DNA of 19,108 nt. Origin: an uncultured Clostridia bacterium. GTDB lineage: Bacteria; Bacillota; Clostridia; Monoglobales; Monoglobaceae. The translations under genes and the position numbers were made by a program. Numbering within the stretch: the stretch's first letter is position 1; each line of letters begins with the position of its first letter. The notes beneath the pieces are model-generated. The model did no database searches, was not told where the DNA came from, and was given only the letters and a program-made list of their open reading frames with translations. The DNA lies in the NCBI GenBank assembly GCA_934463175.1, contig CAKSIW010000055.1, positions 1 to 19,108 on the forward strand, given 5' to 3'. Shown piece after piece: positions 6,014 to 15,652 of this stretch.

Positions 6014-9000
6014 TTATTTCTCCGTGTTCTCAATAAATCTTTCCACAATTGCTGCGGTTTCCGCGCGCGTTGCGTTGTCCTGCGGATTGAGCGTGGTTTC
6101 GGTCTTGCCCTTCATCAGTCCGCTGCCGACAGCATACTGCACGGAAGCGACTGCATATTCCGAAATGTCTCCGAAGTCCGCATATGAGAGAATGTTTGTG
6201 TTTTCTCCGACAGACACATCAGCATTCTTATATTTTGTATAGCGATGCATAATTGCCGCAATCTGCTCACGTGTTATGTTCCTGTCGGGTGCAAATTCCG
6301 TGTCGGAATAGCCCTTGATGATTCCGTTCTTGTGTCCCCATGCAACTGCCTTTGCGTAATATGCACCGTCTGCAACATCAGCAAATATGGCTGATGAGGA
6401 AACTGCCTTTTCGCCGTCTGCGCGGTAAAGCACCGTCACGAACATTCCTCTTGTCACAAGACCGTTCGGTGCAAACTCATTATCCGAAATGCCGCGGAAC
6501 AGTCCGTTTTCAACTGCATATCTGACATTATCAAAGAACCAGTCAGACGCCTTCACATCGGAGAACGGATTTTTCCAGGTGTCATCATCTGTCTTTGTGC
6601 CGTTGTCGTCCTTTGTATCGTCCTTTGTGTCGTCCTTTGTGTCGTCCTTGCTGTCCTTGTCCTCAGTCCACTTTGCATAGAGCGTGAAGCCGTTTGTCAC
6701 CTGTGTTTTCGGGTCATATTCCTTTGTCAGCTTCTTGTCGGTATACCAGCCGTCAAAGACATATCCATCCTTTGTCGGGTCGGCAGGCATACTCAGAACA
6801 CTGCCCTTAACAACCGAGCGAGTTGAGACGCGGCTGCCGCCGTTTGTTTCAAACGAAACCGAAAGACGTGCAGTGCCTGACGGGCTTCCTGTCTGAGGAT
6901 ATGTGACTGTCACAGTGTTCGAGTCGGCAGCGTTTGTGATCTGATCCGCACCGTCTGCTGTGTAGCTGTTTGCCGCAATTCCTGCTGTCGTGTGGTTTGC
7001 GTCGGTTGTGATTACGACCATTGCGGTATATATCGTTCTGGAAGCGAATCCGCCTGTAACCGCGGGCGACCATGTGACTGCTGCCGTATATCCGTCTCCC
7101 GTAACCTCCGTCTGCGGAACAGCGTTGCGGACAGGAGCGGTGAGGTCAATTGCCGCACTGATTGTCTTTGGTGCAACCGTAAAGCTTACGGCAGGGCTGA
7201 CAATTCCTTCATAGTTCTCAGCTTCCTCAACGGTTGCCTTAACCCAGTATGTTCCTGCGTTTGTCGGAACGGTTTCTGTGTATGTTCCGTTTTCAGCGTC
7301 GGAATATGTGAACACGCATTCGCCGTATTTTGCCTCGGCATTCGGAGCGTTTGCAGTGTCACCGTATGTCCAGCCTGTGATTGAAAGCGGTGTGGTGAAC
7401 TCGTTTGTCTCTTTGCCTGTTTTGGGATATACAAATTCCACGAAACTCGAGCCGGCAAGATTTATAACCCTATCTGCACCGACTGCCGTGTAGCCGTCTT
7501 CCGCAATGCCTTCTGTTGTGTGGTTTGCGTCGGGTGTGATTGAGACCTTTGCGACATAAACAGTGTTTGCCGCAAAGCTGCCCGAAATCGAAGGATCCCA
7601 TGTAACTGTTGCCGTATATCCGTCGCCTGTGATTGATGTCTGCGGTGATTCATAGCGGACAGGAGCGGTCAGGTTAATTGCTGCATTGATTGTCTTTCTC
7701 GCAATTGTAAAGCTTATTTTGTCTTCAAGCCCTGTGTAGGTTTCCGTTTCCGCAACTGTTGCCTTAACCCAGTATGTTCCTGCGTTTGTCGGAACGGTTT
7801 CTGTGTATGTTCCGTTTTCAGCGTCGGAATATGTGAACACGCATGTTCCGTATTCTGCCATGGCAGTCGGAGTGTTTGCAGTGTCACCGTATGTCCAGCC
7901 TGTGATTGAAAGCGGTGTGGTGAATGAGTTCAAGTTCTTTTCTGTTGCAGGATATTTGATTGTCACTGTTTTCGAGTTTGCCTCATTTGTGACTTGATCC
8001 GCACCTGCTGCCGTGTAGCCGTTTGCCGCAATGCCTTCTGCCGTGTGGTTCACATCGGTTGTGATTATGAACGTTACGGTATATACCGTTCCTGCCGCAA
8101 ATTTGCCCGAAACCGAAGGAGACCATCTGACCTCTGCCGTGTAGCCTTCTGCTATGATTGATCTCTGCGGAGCAGCACCGCGGACAGGAGCAGTCAGGTT
8201 AATTACATTGCTGATTGTCTTTGGAGCAATCGTAAAGGATTTCTTGTCTTCAAGTCCTTTATAGGTTGCAGTTTCCGCAACCGTTGCCTTAACCCAGTAT
8301 GTTCCTGCGTTTGTCGGAACAGCTGCTGTGTATGTTCCGTTTTCAGTGTCGGAATATGTGAACACGCATGTTCCGTATTTTGCCGCGGCATTCGGAGTTT
8401 TCGCAGTGTCACCGTATGTCCAGCCTGTGATTGAGAGCGGTGTGGTAAACTCGTTCTCATTTTTAGCTGTTGCAGAGTATGTGAGAGTTGCAGTGTTCGA
8501 GTTTGCCGCGTTTGTGACCGTTGCACCGCTTGCTGTATAGCTGTTTGCCGCAATGCCTGTTGTTGTGTGGTTTGAGTCGGGTGTGATTGTGACTGTTGCG
8601 GTATATACCGTTCCTGCCGCAAAGCTGCCCGAAACCGAAGGACTCCATGCAACCGCTGCTCTATATCCGTCACCGGTAATCTCCGTTGTCGGAGCAGCAC
8701 CGCGGACAGGAGCAGTCAGGTTAATTGCTGCATTGATTGTCTTTCTCGCAATCGTAAAGGATTTTTTGTCTTCAAGCCCTTTGTAGGTTGCAGTTTCCGC
8801 AACTGTTGCCTTAACCCAGTATGTTCCTGCGTTTGTCGGAACAGCTGCTGTGTATGTTCCGTTCTCTGCGTTGGAATATGTGAACACGCAATCGCCGTAT
8901 TTTGCCGCAGCATTCGGAGTTTTCGCAGTGTCACCGTATGTCCAGCCTGTGATTGAGAGCGGTGTGGTGAATGAGTTCGCGTTTTTAGCCGTTGCAGGGA

Positions 9001-11386
9001 AGGTGATTGTTGCAATGTTCGAGTTTGCCGTGTTTGTGACCGTTGCACCTGACACGGTGTAGCCGTTTGCCGCGATACCTGTTGTTGTGTGGTTTGTGTC
9101 GGGTGTGATTGTGACCGTTGCGGTATATGCCGTTCCTGCCGCAAAGCTGCCCGAAACCGAAGGACTCCATGCAACCGCTGCTCTATATCCGTCACCGGTA
9201 ATCTCCGTTGTCGGAGCAGCACCGCGGACAGGAGCAGTCAGGTTAATTGCTGCATTGATTGTCTTTCTCGCAATCGTAAAGGATTTTTTGTCTTCAAGCC
9301 CTTTGTAGGTTGCAGTTTCCGCAACTGTTGCCTTAACCCAGTATGTTCCTGCGTTTGTCGGAACAGCTGCTGTGTATGTTCCGTTCTCTGCGTTGGAATA
9401 TGTGAACACGCAATCGCCGTATTTTGCCGCAGCATTCGGAGTTTTCGCAGTGTCACCGTATGTCCAGCCTGTGATTGAGAGCGGTGTGGTGAATGAGTTC
9501 GCGTTTTTAGCCGTTGCAGGGAAGGTGATTGTTGCAATGTTCGAGTTTGTCGCGTTTGTGACCGCAGCACCGCTTGCTGTATAGCTGTTAGCCGCAATGC
9601 CTGTTGTTGTGTGATTCGAGTTAGTTGTGATTGTGACCGTTGCGGTATATACCGTTCCTGCCGCAAATTTGCCCGAAACCGAAGGAGACCATGCAACCGC
9701 TGCCGTATATCCGTCTCCCGTGATTGATGTCTGCGGAGAAGCGCCGGCAACAGGCGCGGTCAGGTTAATTGCTTTGCTGATTGTTTTTTGGTTAATTTTA
9801 AAGCTTACAGGATCGCTTTCAAGTCCCGAATAGTCCGCCGTTGCCGCAACGTATGCCTTAACCCAGTATGTTCCTGCGTTTGACGGAACGGTTGCTGTGT
9901 ATGTTCCGTTTTCAGCAGTGGAATATTTGTATGTGCATGTGCCGTACAGTGCAGCAGCATTCGGTTTTTTCGCAGTGTCGCCGTATGTCCAGTCATCAAT
10001 TGAGAGCGATGTGGTGAAACGGTTTGCGTTCTGCGTTTTCTGCCAGACCGCATAAAGCGATGTGTTTTCGCTGACGGTGATTGTGTCTCCTGCGGTGAAT
10101 TCGGCAGATGTGGCAGTTGCAGTTCTTGCCCAGCCGAGGAATTTGTAGCCGTCTCTTGTCGGCTCGGTTGATGTGACTGTGAAGGTATGGCTTCCGCCGT
10201 CAACTGCGATCACAGCACTTTCGGCGTCATTTGAGCCGGTAAATGTGCCGCCGTTTGCGTTATAGCCGAAATAGATCGTCTTTGTTCCGCCCGACTCGGT
10301 TTTTGAGAGCTTGATTTGGTTGTCAGCCTCGTCAAGCTTCAAATGCCATGAGCTGTCGGTCATGCTGAGCTGTGCCATGTCATTATAGGTCAGCGTGACG
10401 CCGCTTGACGGAACTGCAATAATTCTGTCTTCGGCAGGGTTGGCAACCGTCAGCTTCATCGGGTTTTTGAGTGCCGAGGTGATTTCGAGATATTTATCGA
10501 TCGAATCGTTATCCAGATATACGTCATTTCCGGGGTTAATGTTTGCATTTCCGCCAATCTTCAGAACTGCATTGCCGCTTGATGACCAACTGCTGTGAAA
10601 AATTGCAGCTCCTTTGTTAGTCGCCGTATTGTTCTTTATTACGCCGCCGTTTATTATTGTTGTGCCGAATGAAGAATTATAAATCGCGCCGCCGTTGTAT
10701 GATGAATTGTTTTGAATTGTTCCGCCGTTTATTGTGAGCGTTGCTCCTCTGACATAAATTGCGCCGCCGCTATATTGAGTGTCGTATGTGGTTTTGTTGT
10801 TTTCAATTGTGCCGCTGTTCATGATAAACTCTGAGCCGTCATCCAAATACACAGCACCGCCGTATAGCCTTGTTTTACAGCCGGAGATTGTTCCGCCGTC
10901 CATTGTGAATCTGCCGCTCGCCATATTGACTGCGCTGCCATAGTTTGCATTGGTCTTCAGATGATTGGTGAGAGCCGCTCCGTCCTTCATGCGGACATTG
11001 CCGCTGCTTACATAAATTGCGGATCCGGAGGAGCTCGTAACGTCAACTCCGCCGCCGTCGATTGTGATGTCCTCGAGAGTCAGTGTGTCGCCGCTCACCT
11101 TTATGAGGTTTTCTGTTGACTGTGTTCTTACGAGCTTGCCGCCGCCCGTGAGGGTGACGTTGCCCGTGATTGTAATCGGGGAGTTAATGCTCACCGTGCC
11201 TGTCACGGTTATGACAGATGTGCCCGAGATTGTCACGCCGTCCACGGTGTCGCCGTCGGACCATGAAGCATTGCCCGAGATTGTTCCCGAAATGCTTGCC
11301 GCATATGCAGGAATGCTGACTGCGGACAAAGCCGAGAACACCATTGCAAGCGTGAGCAGGAATGCCAATGTTCTTCTGAGTTTCAT
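6014..11386 (-). CDS. Giant SLH-domain surface protein with beta-helix and six large repeats (1790 aa)
   Basis: Secreted cell-wall protein, probably an adhesin or surface-layer component. A Sec signal peptide begins MKLRRTLAFLLTLAMVFSAL, with likely cleavage after AYA (residue 29). Residues ~32-365 carry short glycine/asparagine-rich motifs (GGAIYVRGATLTINGGTIQN) typical of right-handed beta-helices. An InlB-type repeat (~367-452) contains GYKFLGWA and SLYAVW. Six repeats of ~175 residues (~453-1500) each contain WTYGDTA, AGTYWVKA and NHTT and look Ig-like (MBG type). A second InlB-type repeat (~1505-1575), a KDDT linker and three SLH domains follow (~1601-1658, 1662-1718, 1730-1790; NPFSDVKASDWFFDNVRYAV, FADVADGAYYAKAVAWGHKN, FGDISEYAVASVQYAVGSGL), which bind secondary wall polymer. 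The start at 11386 has GAGAGG eight bases upstream. The gene is monocistronic between its own promoter and terminator. The ligand is unknown. Confidence 0.93.
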   Translation of the reverse strand: MKLRRTLAFLLTLAMVFSALSAVSIPAYAASISGTISGNASWSDGDTVDGVTISGTSVITVTGTVSINSPITITGNVTLTGGGKLVRTQSTENLIKVSGDTLTLEDITIDGGGVDVTSSSGSAIYVSSGNVRMKDGAALTNHLKTNANYGSAVNMASGRFTMDGGTISGCKTRLYGGAVYLDDGSEFIMNSGTIENNKTTYDTQYSGGAIYVRGATLTINGGTIQNNSSYNGGAIYNSSFGTTIINGGVIKNNTATNKGAAIFHSSWSSSGNAVLKIGGNANINPGNDVYLDNDSIDKYLEITSALKNPMKLTVANPAEDRIIAVPSSGVTLTYNDMAQLSMTDSSWHLKLDEADNQIKLSKTESGGTKTIYFGYNANGGTFTGSNDAESAVIAVDGGSHTFTVTSTEPTRDGYKFLGWARTATATSAEFTAGDTITVSENTSLYAVWQKTQNANRFTTSLSIDDWTYGDTAKKPNAAALYGTCTYKYSTAENGTYTATVPSNAGTYWVKAYVAATADYSGLESDPVSFKINQKTISKAINLTAPVAGASPQTSITGDGYTAAVAWSPSVSGKFAAGTVYTATVTITTNSNHTTTGIAANSYTASGAAVTNATNSNIATITFPATAKNANSFTTPLSITGWTYGDTAKTPNAAAKYGDCVFTYSNAENGTYTAAVPTNAGTYWVKATVAETATYKGLEDKKSFTIARKTINAAINLTAPVRGAAPTTEITGDGYRAAVAWSPSVSGSFAAGTAYTATVTITPDTNHTTTGIAANGYTVSGATVTNTANSNIATITFPATAKNANSFTTPLSITGWTYGDTAKTPNAAAKYGDCVFTYSNAENGTYTAAVPTNAGTYWVKATVAETATYKGLEDKKSFTIARKTINAAINLTAPVRGAAPTTEITGDGYRAAVAWSPSVSGSFAAGTVYTATVTITPDSNHTTTGIAANSYTASGATVTNAANSNTATLTYSATAKNENEFTTPLSITGWTYGDTAKTPNAAAKYGTCVFTYSDTENGTYTAAVPTNAGTYWVKATVAETATYKGLEDKKSFTIAPKTISNVINLTAPVRGAAPQRSIIAEGYTAEVRWSPSVSGKFAAGTVYTVTFIITTDVNHTAEGIAANGYTAAGADQVTNEANSKTVTIKYPATEKNLNSFTTPLSITGWTYGDTANTPTAMAEYGTCVFTYSDAENGTYTETVPTNAGTYWVKATVAETETYTGLEDKISFTIARKTINAAINLTAPVRYESPQTSITGDGYTATVTWDPSISGSFAANTVYVAKVSITPDANHTTEGIAEDGYTAVGADRVINLAGSSFVEFVYPKTGKETNEFTTPLSITGWTYGDTANAPNAEAKYGECVFTYSDAENGTYTETVPTNAGTYWVKATVEEAENYEGIVSPAVSFTVAPKTISAAIDLTAPVRNAVPQTEVTGDGYTAAVTWSPAVTGGFASRTIYTAMVVITTDANHTTAGIAANSYTADGADQITNAADSNTVTVTYPQTGSPSGTARLSVSFETNGGSRVSTRSVVKGSVLSMPADPTKDGYVFDGWYTDKKLTKEYDPKTQVTNGFTLYAKWTEDKDSKDDTKDDTKDDTKDDNGTKTDDDTWKNPFSDVKASDWFFDNVRYAVENGLFRGISDNEFAPNGLVTRGMFVTVLYRADGEKAVSSSAIFADVADGAYYAKAVAWGHKNGIIKGYSDTEFAPDRNITREQIAAIMHRYTKYKNADVSVGENTNILSYADFGDISEYAVASVQYAVGSGLMKGKTETTLNPQDNATRAETAAIVERFIENTEK
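6605..6650 (-). repeat. 12-bp tandem repeat coding the KDDT linker
   Basis: GTCGTCCTTTGT is repeated at 6605, 6617 (one change), 6629 and, partly, 6641. It codes the acidic KDDT linker before the SLH domains. Copy number could change by slippage without breaking the frame. Confidence 0.75.
6885..10030 (-). repeat. Six tandem 522-525 bp coding repeats
   Basis: The WTYGDTA codons recur near 7352, 7878, 8403, 8925, 9447 and 9972, giving a period of 522-525 bp, always a multiple of three. Copies 2 and 3 counted from the N terminus are identical over 420 bases (8608-9027 equals 9130-9549), with differences starting sharply on both sides. That indicates recent duplication or gene conversion. Confidence 0.92.
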
Positions 11387-11472
11387 AGATGTTTCCTCTC
11401 TTTCTTATATTTCATTTTAATAATTTTCAAAGTTTATTTACAGAACCCCATAATCAGCCATTCTACGGTTAT

Positions 11473-11501
11473 ATCATATTATATTTTCGCCGCATTTTCA
11501 A
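11473..11501 (-). promoter_or_regulatory. Promoter of the SLH surface-protein gene
   Basis: On the minus strand -35 TTGAAA (11496-11501), 17 bases, -10 TATGAT (11473-11478), giving a leader of about 80 bases before the ATG at 11386. Confidence 0.65.
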
Positions 11502-11572
11502 GGGGTTTTGCAGAACTTGCAAAAAAATGACATAAAACGCATTCGGAATGTGGTATATACGGGCAAAGCGGC

Positions 11573-11598
11573 AAAAGGACGGTGCTTGCGCACCGTCC
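11573..11598 (-). terminator. Terminator of the ctsR-clpC operon
   Basis: A 9-bp GC-rich stem, GGACGGTGC (11577-11585) with GCACCGTCC (11590-11598), and a 4-base loop lie 16 bases after the clpC stop. Only four U follow leftward, so it may be leaky. Confidence 0.7.
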
Positions 11599-11614
11599 CG
11601 ATCATGGCATTATT

Positions 11615-14080
11615 CTATTTTTTTTCAGCCGTGAATTTTCCGTCCTTGAAGTCAATCACAATGCTGTCGCCTTCCTTAATGCTGCCGTCCAGCATTTTCT
11701 CAGCCGCCATGTCCTCAATCTCGGACTGAATTGCACGTCTGAGCGGTCTTGCGCCGTATACGGGGTCAAAGCCGACCTCTGCAATCTTGCCGACTGCCGC
11801 GTCGCCGAACTCCGCATCAATTCCGTTTGCCGCAAGTCTTTCCTTCAGCGTTCCAAGCATTTTCACGCAGATTTCTCTGATGTTCTCTGCCGTCAGCTGA
11901 CGGAACACGATTATGTCGTCAATACGGTTGAGGAACTCGGGTCTGAACGCGCGTTTCAGCTCGCCCATGACATCGGATTTGATTTTCGCATAGTCCTTCT
12001 CGCCGCTATCCGCCGCTTCTCCTGCCGCAAACCCAAGGCTCTTGCTCTCGGTTATCTGTCTTGCACCGAGGTTTGACGTCATGATGATGACCGTGTTTCT
12101 GAAATCAACCCGTCTGCCCTGCGAATCGGTCAGAATACCGTCCTCAAGGATTTGAAGAAGAATGTTGAACACGTCGGGGTGGGCTTTCTCAATCTCATCA
12201 AACAGCACAACGGAATATGGCTTGCGTCTCACTTTCTCGGTGAGCTGACCGCCTTCGTCATAGCCGACATATCCCGGGGGCGAGCCGACCATTCTTGACA
12301 CTGCATGCTTTTCCATATATTCCGACATATCAATTCTGATGAGTGCGTCCTCATCACCGAACATTGCCTCGGCAAGTGCCTTTGAAAGCTCGGTTTTTCC
12401 GACACCTGTCGGACCTAAGAATATGAACGAACCGATCGGGCGTTTCGGGTCCTTCAGACCGACTCTGCCCCGTCTGATTGCCTTTGAAACCGCGGTCACA
12501 GCCTCGTCCTGACCGATGACCCTCTTGTGAAGAACCTCTTCGAGACGGAGCAGCCGCTCACTTTCCTCTTCCTCCAGAGACTTGACGGGGATTCCCGTCC
12601 ATGCAGAAACAATCTCCGCAATCTCGTTCGGAGTTACCTCGGCATTTCCGCCGCGGTTCTCGTTTTCCCAGTTCTCCTTTTCCTTTTTCAGGCTCTCCGA
12701 AAGCGTCTTTTCCTCGTCACGCAGTTTTGCCGCCTTTTCATATTCCTGAGCGGTGATAGCCGCCTCCTTTTCCTTCTTTATGCCCGCAATTTTATCCTCA
12801 ATCTCCTTGACGTCGGGCGGTGCGGTCAGCGTTTTCAGCCTTATGCGCGATGCCGCCTCATCAATCAGGTCAATTGCCTTGTCGGGCAGGAATCTGTCGG
12901 GGATATACCGAACCGACATCTTGACAGCCGCCTCCAGTGCCTCATCTGTGATTTTGACTCTGTGGTGAGCTTCATATTTGTCACGGATACCCTTCAGGAT
13001 TTCAATGCTTTCGTCCTGTGTCGGCTCGTCAAGAACGATTGACTGGAATCTGCGCTCGAGAGCCGCGTCCTTTTCAATGTGCTTGCGGTATTCCTCCAGC
13101 GTTGTTGCGCCGATCACCTGAATTTCGCCTCTTGCAAGGGCAGGCTTCAGAATGTTTGCTGCGTCAATCGCGCCTTCAGCCGCGCCTGCGCCGATTATGG
13201 TGTGCATTTCGTCAATGAACAGGATTATGTTGCCTGCCTTGCGAATCTCGTCCATGGCACTTTTCAGTCTTTCCTCAAACTCGCCGCGGTATTTCGCGCC
13301 TGCAATCATTGAGGACAGGTCAAGCGTGATGACCTTTTTGTCCTTCAGGATTTCAGGAACAAGCCCCTGAACGATTTTCTGTGCCAAGCCCTCTGCAACG
13401 GCGGTTTTGCCGACACCCGGTTCACCGATCAAGCACGGATTGTTCTTGGTTCTGCGGCTCAGAATCTGAATTACTCTTTCAATAACCTTGTCACGCCCGA
13501 TAATCGGGTCAAGCTTCAGATCCCTTGCCATCTGCGTCAGGTCTCTGCCGTATTTGTCAAGCGTCGGGGTTTTTCCGCCGCCGCCCGTCTTTGCACCGCC
13601 TGTCTGTGCGCTCTGTGCGCCGCTTTCAGCAAATTCCTCACCGCCTTCGTTCACAAGGCTGATGATGTCGGAATATACCTTCTGCGGATTGACGTCCAGT
13701 TCGCTCAAGATCCGCGCCGCAACGCTTTCGCCTTCACGGAGCAGTGAAATCAGAATATGCTCGGTTCCGATGTAGTTGTGACCGAACCGCCGTGCCTCGG
13801 TGTAGCTCCGTTCAAGAACGCTTTTTGTTCTCGGAGTGAATCCGATTGAGCTGTTTCCCGACGGTGCATTCACGCCGACAAGAAATTCAATTTTGTTCAC
13901 AACCTCCTGGTCTGTCACGCCGTTTTCGGCAAGGACGCGCGCCGCAACGCCGCTGCCCTCTCTGACAAGCCCGAGAAGCAAATGCTCCGTTCCGATATAG
14001 TCATGTCCAAGCTCCATTGCGGACTGTCCTGCAAGATTAATTGCCGCTTTTGCTCTTTCGGTTAATTTCTTATCAAACAT
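11615..14080 (-). CDS. clpC: ClpC AAA+ unfoldase of the Clp protease
   Basis: Hsp100 ATPase that unfolds substrates and feeds them to ClpP; in Firmicutes it takes proteins marked by McsB with phospho-arginine. Two Clp N repeats (~1-145: GHDYIGTEHLLLGLVREGSG, then GHNYIGTEHILISLLREGES) form the phospho-arginine-binding N domain. AAA 1 has Walker A GEPGVGKT (219-226) and Walker B ILFIDEM (286-292). The short ClpC-type middle domain with a UVR-like coiled coil is at ~425-470 (EYEKAAKLRDEEKTL). AAA 2 has Walker A GPTGVGKT (556-563), pore loop GYVG (603-606) and Walker B VVLFDE (624-629). At 821 residues it is full length. The start follows the mcsB stop by two bases with AAAGGA upstream. It is last in the ctsR-mcsA-mcsB-clpC operon and controlled by CtsR. 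Confidence 0.97.
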   Translation of the reverse strand: MFDKKLTERAKAAINLAGQSAMELGHDYIGTEHLLLGLVREGSGVAARVLAENGVTDQEVVNKIEFLVGVNAPSGNSSIGFTPRTKSVLERSYTEARRFGHNYIGTEHILISLLREGESVAARILSELDVNPQKVYSDIISLVNEGGEEFAESGAQSAQTGGAKTGGGGKTPTLDKYGRDLTQMARDLKLDPIIGRDKVIERVIQILSRRTKNNPCLIGEPGVGKTAVAEGLAQKIVQGLVPEILKDKKVITLDLSSMIAGAKYRGEFEERLKSAMDEIRKAGNIILFIDEMHTIIGAGAAEGAIDAANILKPALARGEIQVIGATTLEEYRKHIEKDAALERRFQSIVLDEPTQDESIEILKGIRDKYEAHHRVKITDEALEAAVKMSVRYIPDRFLPDKAIDLIDEAASRIRLKTLTAPPDVKEIEDKIAGIKKEKEAAITAQEYEKAAKLRDEEKTLSESLKKEKENWENENRGGNAEVTPNEIAEIVSAWTGIPVKSLEEEESERLLRLEEVLHKRVIGQDEAVTAVSKAIRRGRVGLKDPKRPIGSFIFLGPTGVGKTELSKALAEAMFGDEDALIRIDMSEYMEKHAVSRMVGSPPGYVGYDEGGQLTEKVRRKPYSVVLFDEIEKAHPDVFNILLQILEDGILTDSQGRRVDFRNTVIIMTSNLGARQITESKSLGFAAGEAADSGEKDYAKIKSDVMGELKRAFRPEFLNRIDDIIVFRQLTAENIREICVKMLGTLKERLAANGIDAEFGDAAVGKIAEVGFDPVYGARPLRRAIQSEIEDMAAEKMLDGSIKEGDSIVIDFKDGKFTAEKK

Positions 14081-14082
14081 AA

Positions 14083-15108
14083 TTATTCATTCCTTTCAGC
14101 ACTCTCACCGACTGCCGCCGCAAGACAGCTGCGGCACAGCTCCGCGCGTTTGATGTCGCGCTCTGTCGGATTTTTGAGGTTATATTTTTTAATCATATTG
14201 GCAGGCAGAGTGTCATAAAGCAGCTCACTCAGCCGTTCAAGGTTTATATTTTTGATTATTCCCAGATTTATGCCCCACCTTACATCGGATATGAGATTCA
14301 TTGTCTCGCCCGAGGTGAGAAGCCTTGCATTTGTCAGCGTGCCGAATGCGCGCATGAGTCTGTCCTCAAGGTGAAGCTTATCCGCCGCATACATGCCGCG
14401 GCTTGTTTCGCGCTCCTGCTGAACAACCTCGTCAATGACCTGCTTCAGCTTTTCAACGGTCTCGCGCTCAGAAACACCCAGTGTGACCTGGTTTGAAATC
14501 TGATATATATTGCCCTCGGCGCGGCTTCCCTCGCCGTATATGCCGCGGACGGCAAGCCCGAGCTTTGACAGCGAGCGAATGATTCCGTCAATTTTTCCTG
14601 CCGCGGTCAGTGCAGGGAGGTGGAGCATTGCCGACGCACGCATTCCCGTTCCGACATTGGTCGGACAGCAGGTGAGATAGCCGAACCGCTCGTCAAAGCC
14701 ATAGTCCACGGTTTTTTCAAGCTCATCATCTGTCCTGTCCGCCGCCTCCAGACATTTGTCAAGGCTCAGACCGGGCGCCATCGCCTGTATTCTGATGTGA
14801 TCCTCCTCGCCGAGCATAATGCAGACCGAGCAATCCTCGTTTGTCAGAAGAGCGGTTTTTTCCTTGCTTTCTGCCATGTCGGGACTGATGAGGTGACACT
14901 CCGCAAGCGCGTGCTTTTCCTCGCCGGTCATATTCCCAAGGTCAATGAATTTCATCTCGGGAAGAGCCTTGCGGCAGCGGTCAATCATTTCTTCGCGCTG
15001 CTGTCCGCTCATCTGAGAGCCGAACGGAAGGTCGGCAAGATTTCTTGCAAGCCGCACCCTTGATGAAAGAACAACGTCTCCCGATTCCCCGAATTGTGTG
15101 TACCACAT
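14083..15108 (-). CDS. mcsB: McsB protein-arginine kinase
   Basis: Phosphorylates arginine side chains, marking proteins (including CtsR) for ClpCP. It has the guanidino-kinase fold: phosphagen-kinase motif SSRVRLARN (15-23) and the active-site segment CPTNVGTGMRAS (148-159) with the catalytic cysteine region. The C-terminal ERDIKRAELCR (316-326) matches the RDxxRA phospho-arginine sensor motif. At 341 residues the length is slightly below the B. subtilis protein. I use the ATG at 15108, six bases after AGGGTG; the frame could also open at a GTG at 15117, but that codon lies inside the ribosome site. The gene begins 15 bases after mcsA and ends two bases before clpC. McsA is its activator. 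Confidence 0.96.
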   Translation of the reverse strand: MWYTQFGESGDVVLSSRVRLARNLADLPFGSQMSGQQREEMIDRCRKALPEMKFIDLGNMTGEEKHALAECHLISPDMAESKEKTALLTNEDCSVCIMLGEEDHIRIQAMAPGLSLDKCLEAADRTDDELEKTVDYGFDERFGYLTCCPTNVGTGMRASAMLHLPALTAAGKIDGIIRSLSKLGLAVRGIYGEGSRAEGNIYQISNQVTLGVSERETVEKLKQVIDEVVQQERETSRGMYAADKLHLEDRLMRAFGTLTNARLLTSGETMNLISDVRWGINLGIIKNINLERLSELLYDTLPANMIKKYNLKNPTERDIKRAELCRSCLAAAVGESAERNE

Positions 15109-15123
15109 AAATCTCACCCTTTC

Positions 15124-15639
15124 CTATTGCTGATTTCTGAGTTCTTTAATTTTATCACGCAGCTCTGCTGCCTTTTCAAAGTTCTGATCCATGACCGCGC
15201 GGTTGAGGTCGCTTTCAAGGCTCTCAATCCGGCTTGCCTTTCTCAGACCGCGCCCCGCTCTTTGCGGAAGCTTTCCCGTGTGGCGGTTTGCGCCGTGGAT
15301 TTGCTTGAGAGGATTGAGCAGAAAGTCTGCAAAGCTCCGATAGCAATCCGAACAGCCGAGCCTGCCGTGTCTTTCAACATCGTCAAGCGTTGTTCCGCAG
15401 CTGCTGCACCGTCTCTCGCTTCCGATGGATTTTGCCGGTGCTGTGCCGCCAAGGAACGGATTTGCGAAAAATCCGCTGAAGAAGTTGTCGAACTCGTGGT
15501 CAAAGCTTGTTTTGAAATTCATCAGCTCCTGACTTTCCCCCGCACACTCCGAGCAAAGATATTCCTCTGTTTTAACTCCGTTTATGACCTTTGTTATATG
15601 TGTATTCGCTTCGTTTTTATTACATTTCTGACATTTCAT
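15124..15639 (-). CDS. mcsA: McsA zinc-binding activator of McsB
   Basis: Adaptor that activates the kinase McsB and modulates CtsR release. Four CxxC motifs (C3/C6, C29/C32, C78/C81, C96/C99) form two zinc sites, the first in MKCQKCNKNEANTH, the second in RRCSSCGTTLDDVERHG. The C terminus (~136-169) is a UVR motif coiled coil (RAVMDQNFEKAAELRDKIKE), similar to UvrB and to the ClpC middle domain. At 171 residues the length is typical. AAGGAGG precedes the ATG and overlaps the ctsR stop region, so translation of the two is tightly linked. Confidence 0.95.
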   Translation of the reverse strand: MKCQKCNKNEANTHITKVINGVKTEEYLCSECAGESQELMNFKTSFDHEFDNFFSGFFANPFLGGTAPAKSIGSERRCSSCGTTLDDVERHGRLGCSDCYRSFADFLLNPLKQIHGANRHTGKLPQRAGRGLRKASRIESLESDLNRAVMDQNFEKAAELRDKIKELRNQQ

Positions 15640-15652
15640 GATTAATTCCTCC

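Noticed and set aside
7278..9833. Repeated rightward open frames of about 70 codons (for example starting MYVPFSASEYVN) and leftward frames rich in Q, R and T
   Set aside because: They are alternative-frame shadows of the tandem repeats in the surface-protein gene and recur with its period.
6885..10030. CRISPR or satellite array
   Set aside because: The 522-525 bp units keep the reading frame and code one protein; there are no short repeats with unique spacers anywhere in the window.
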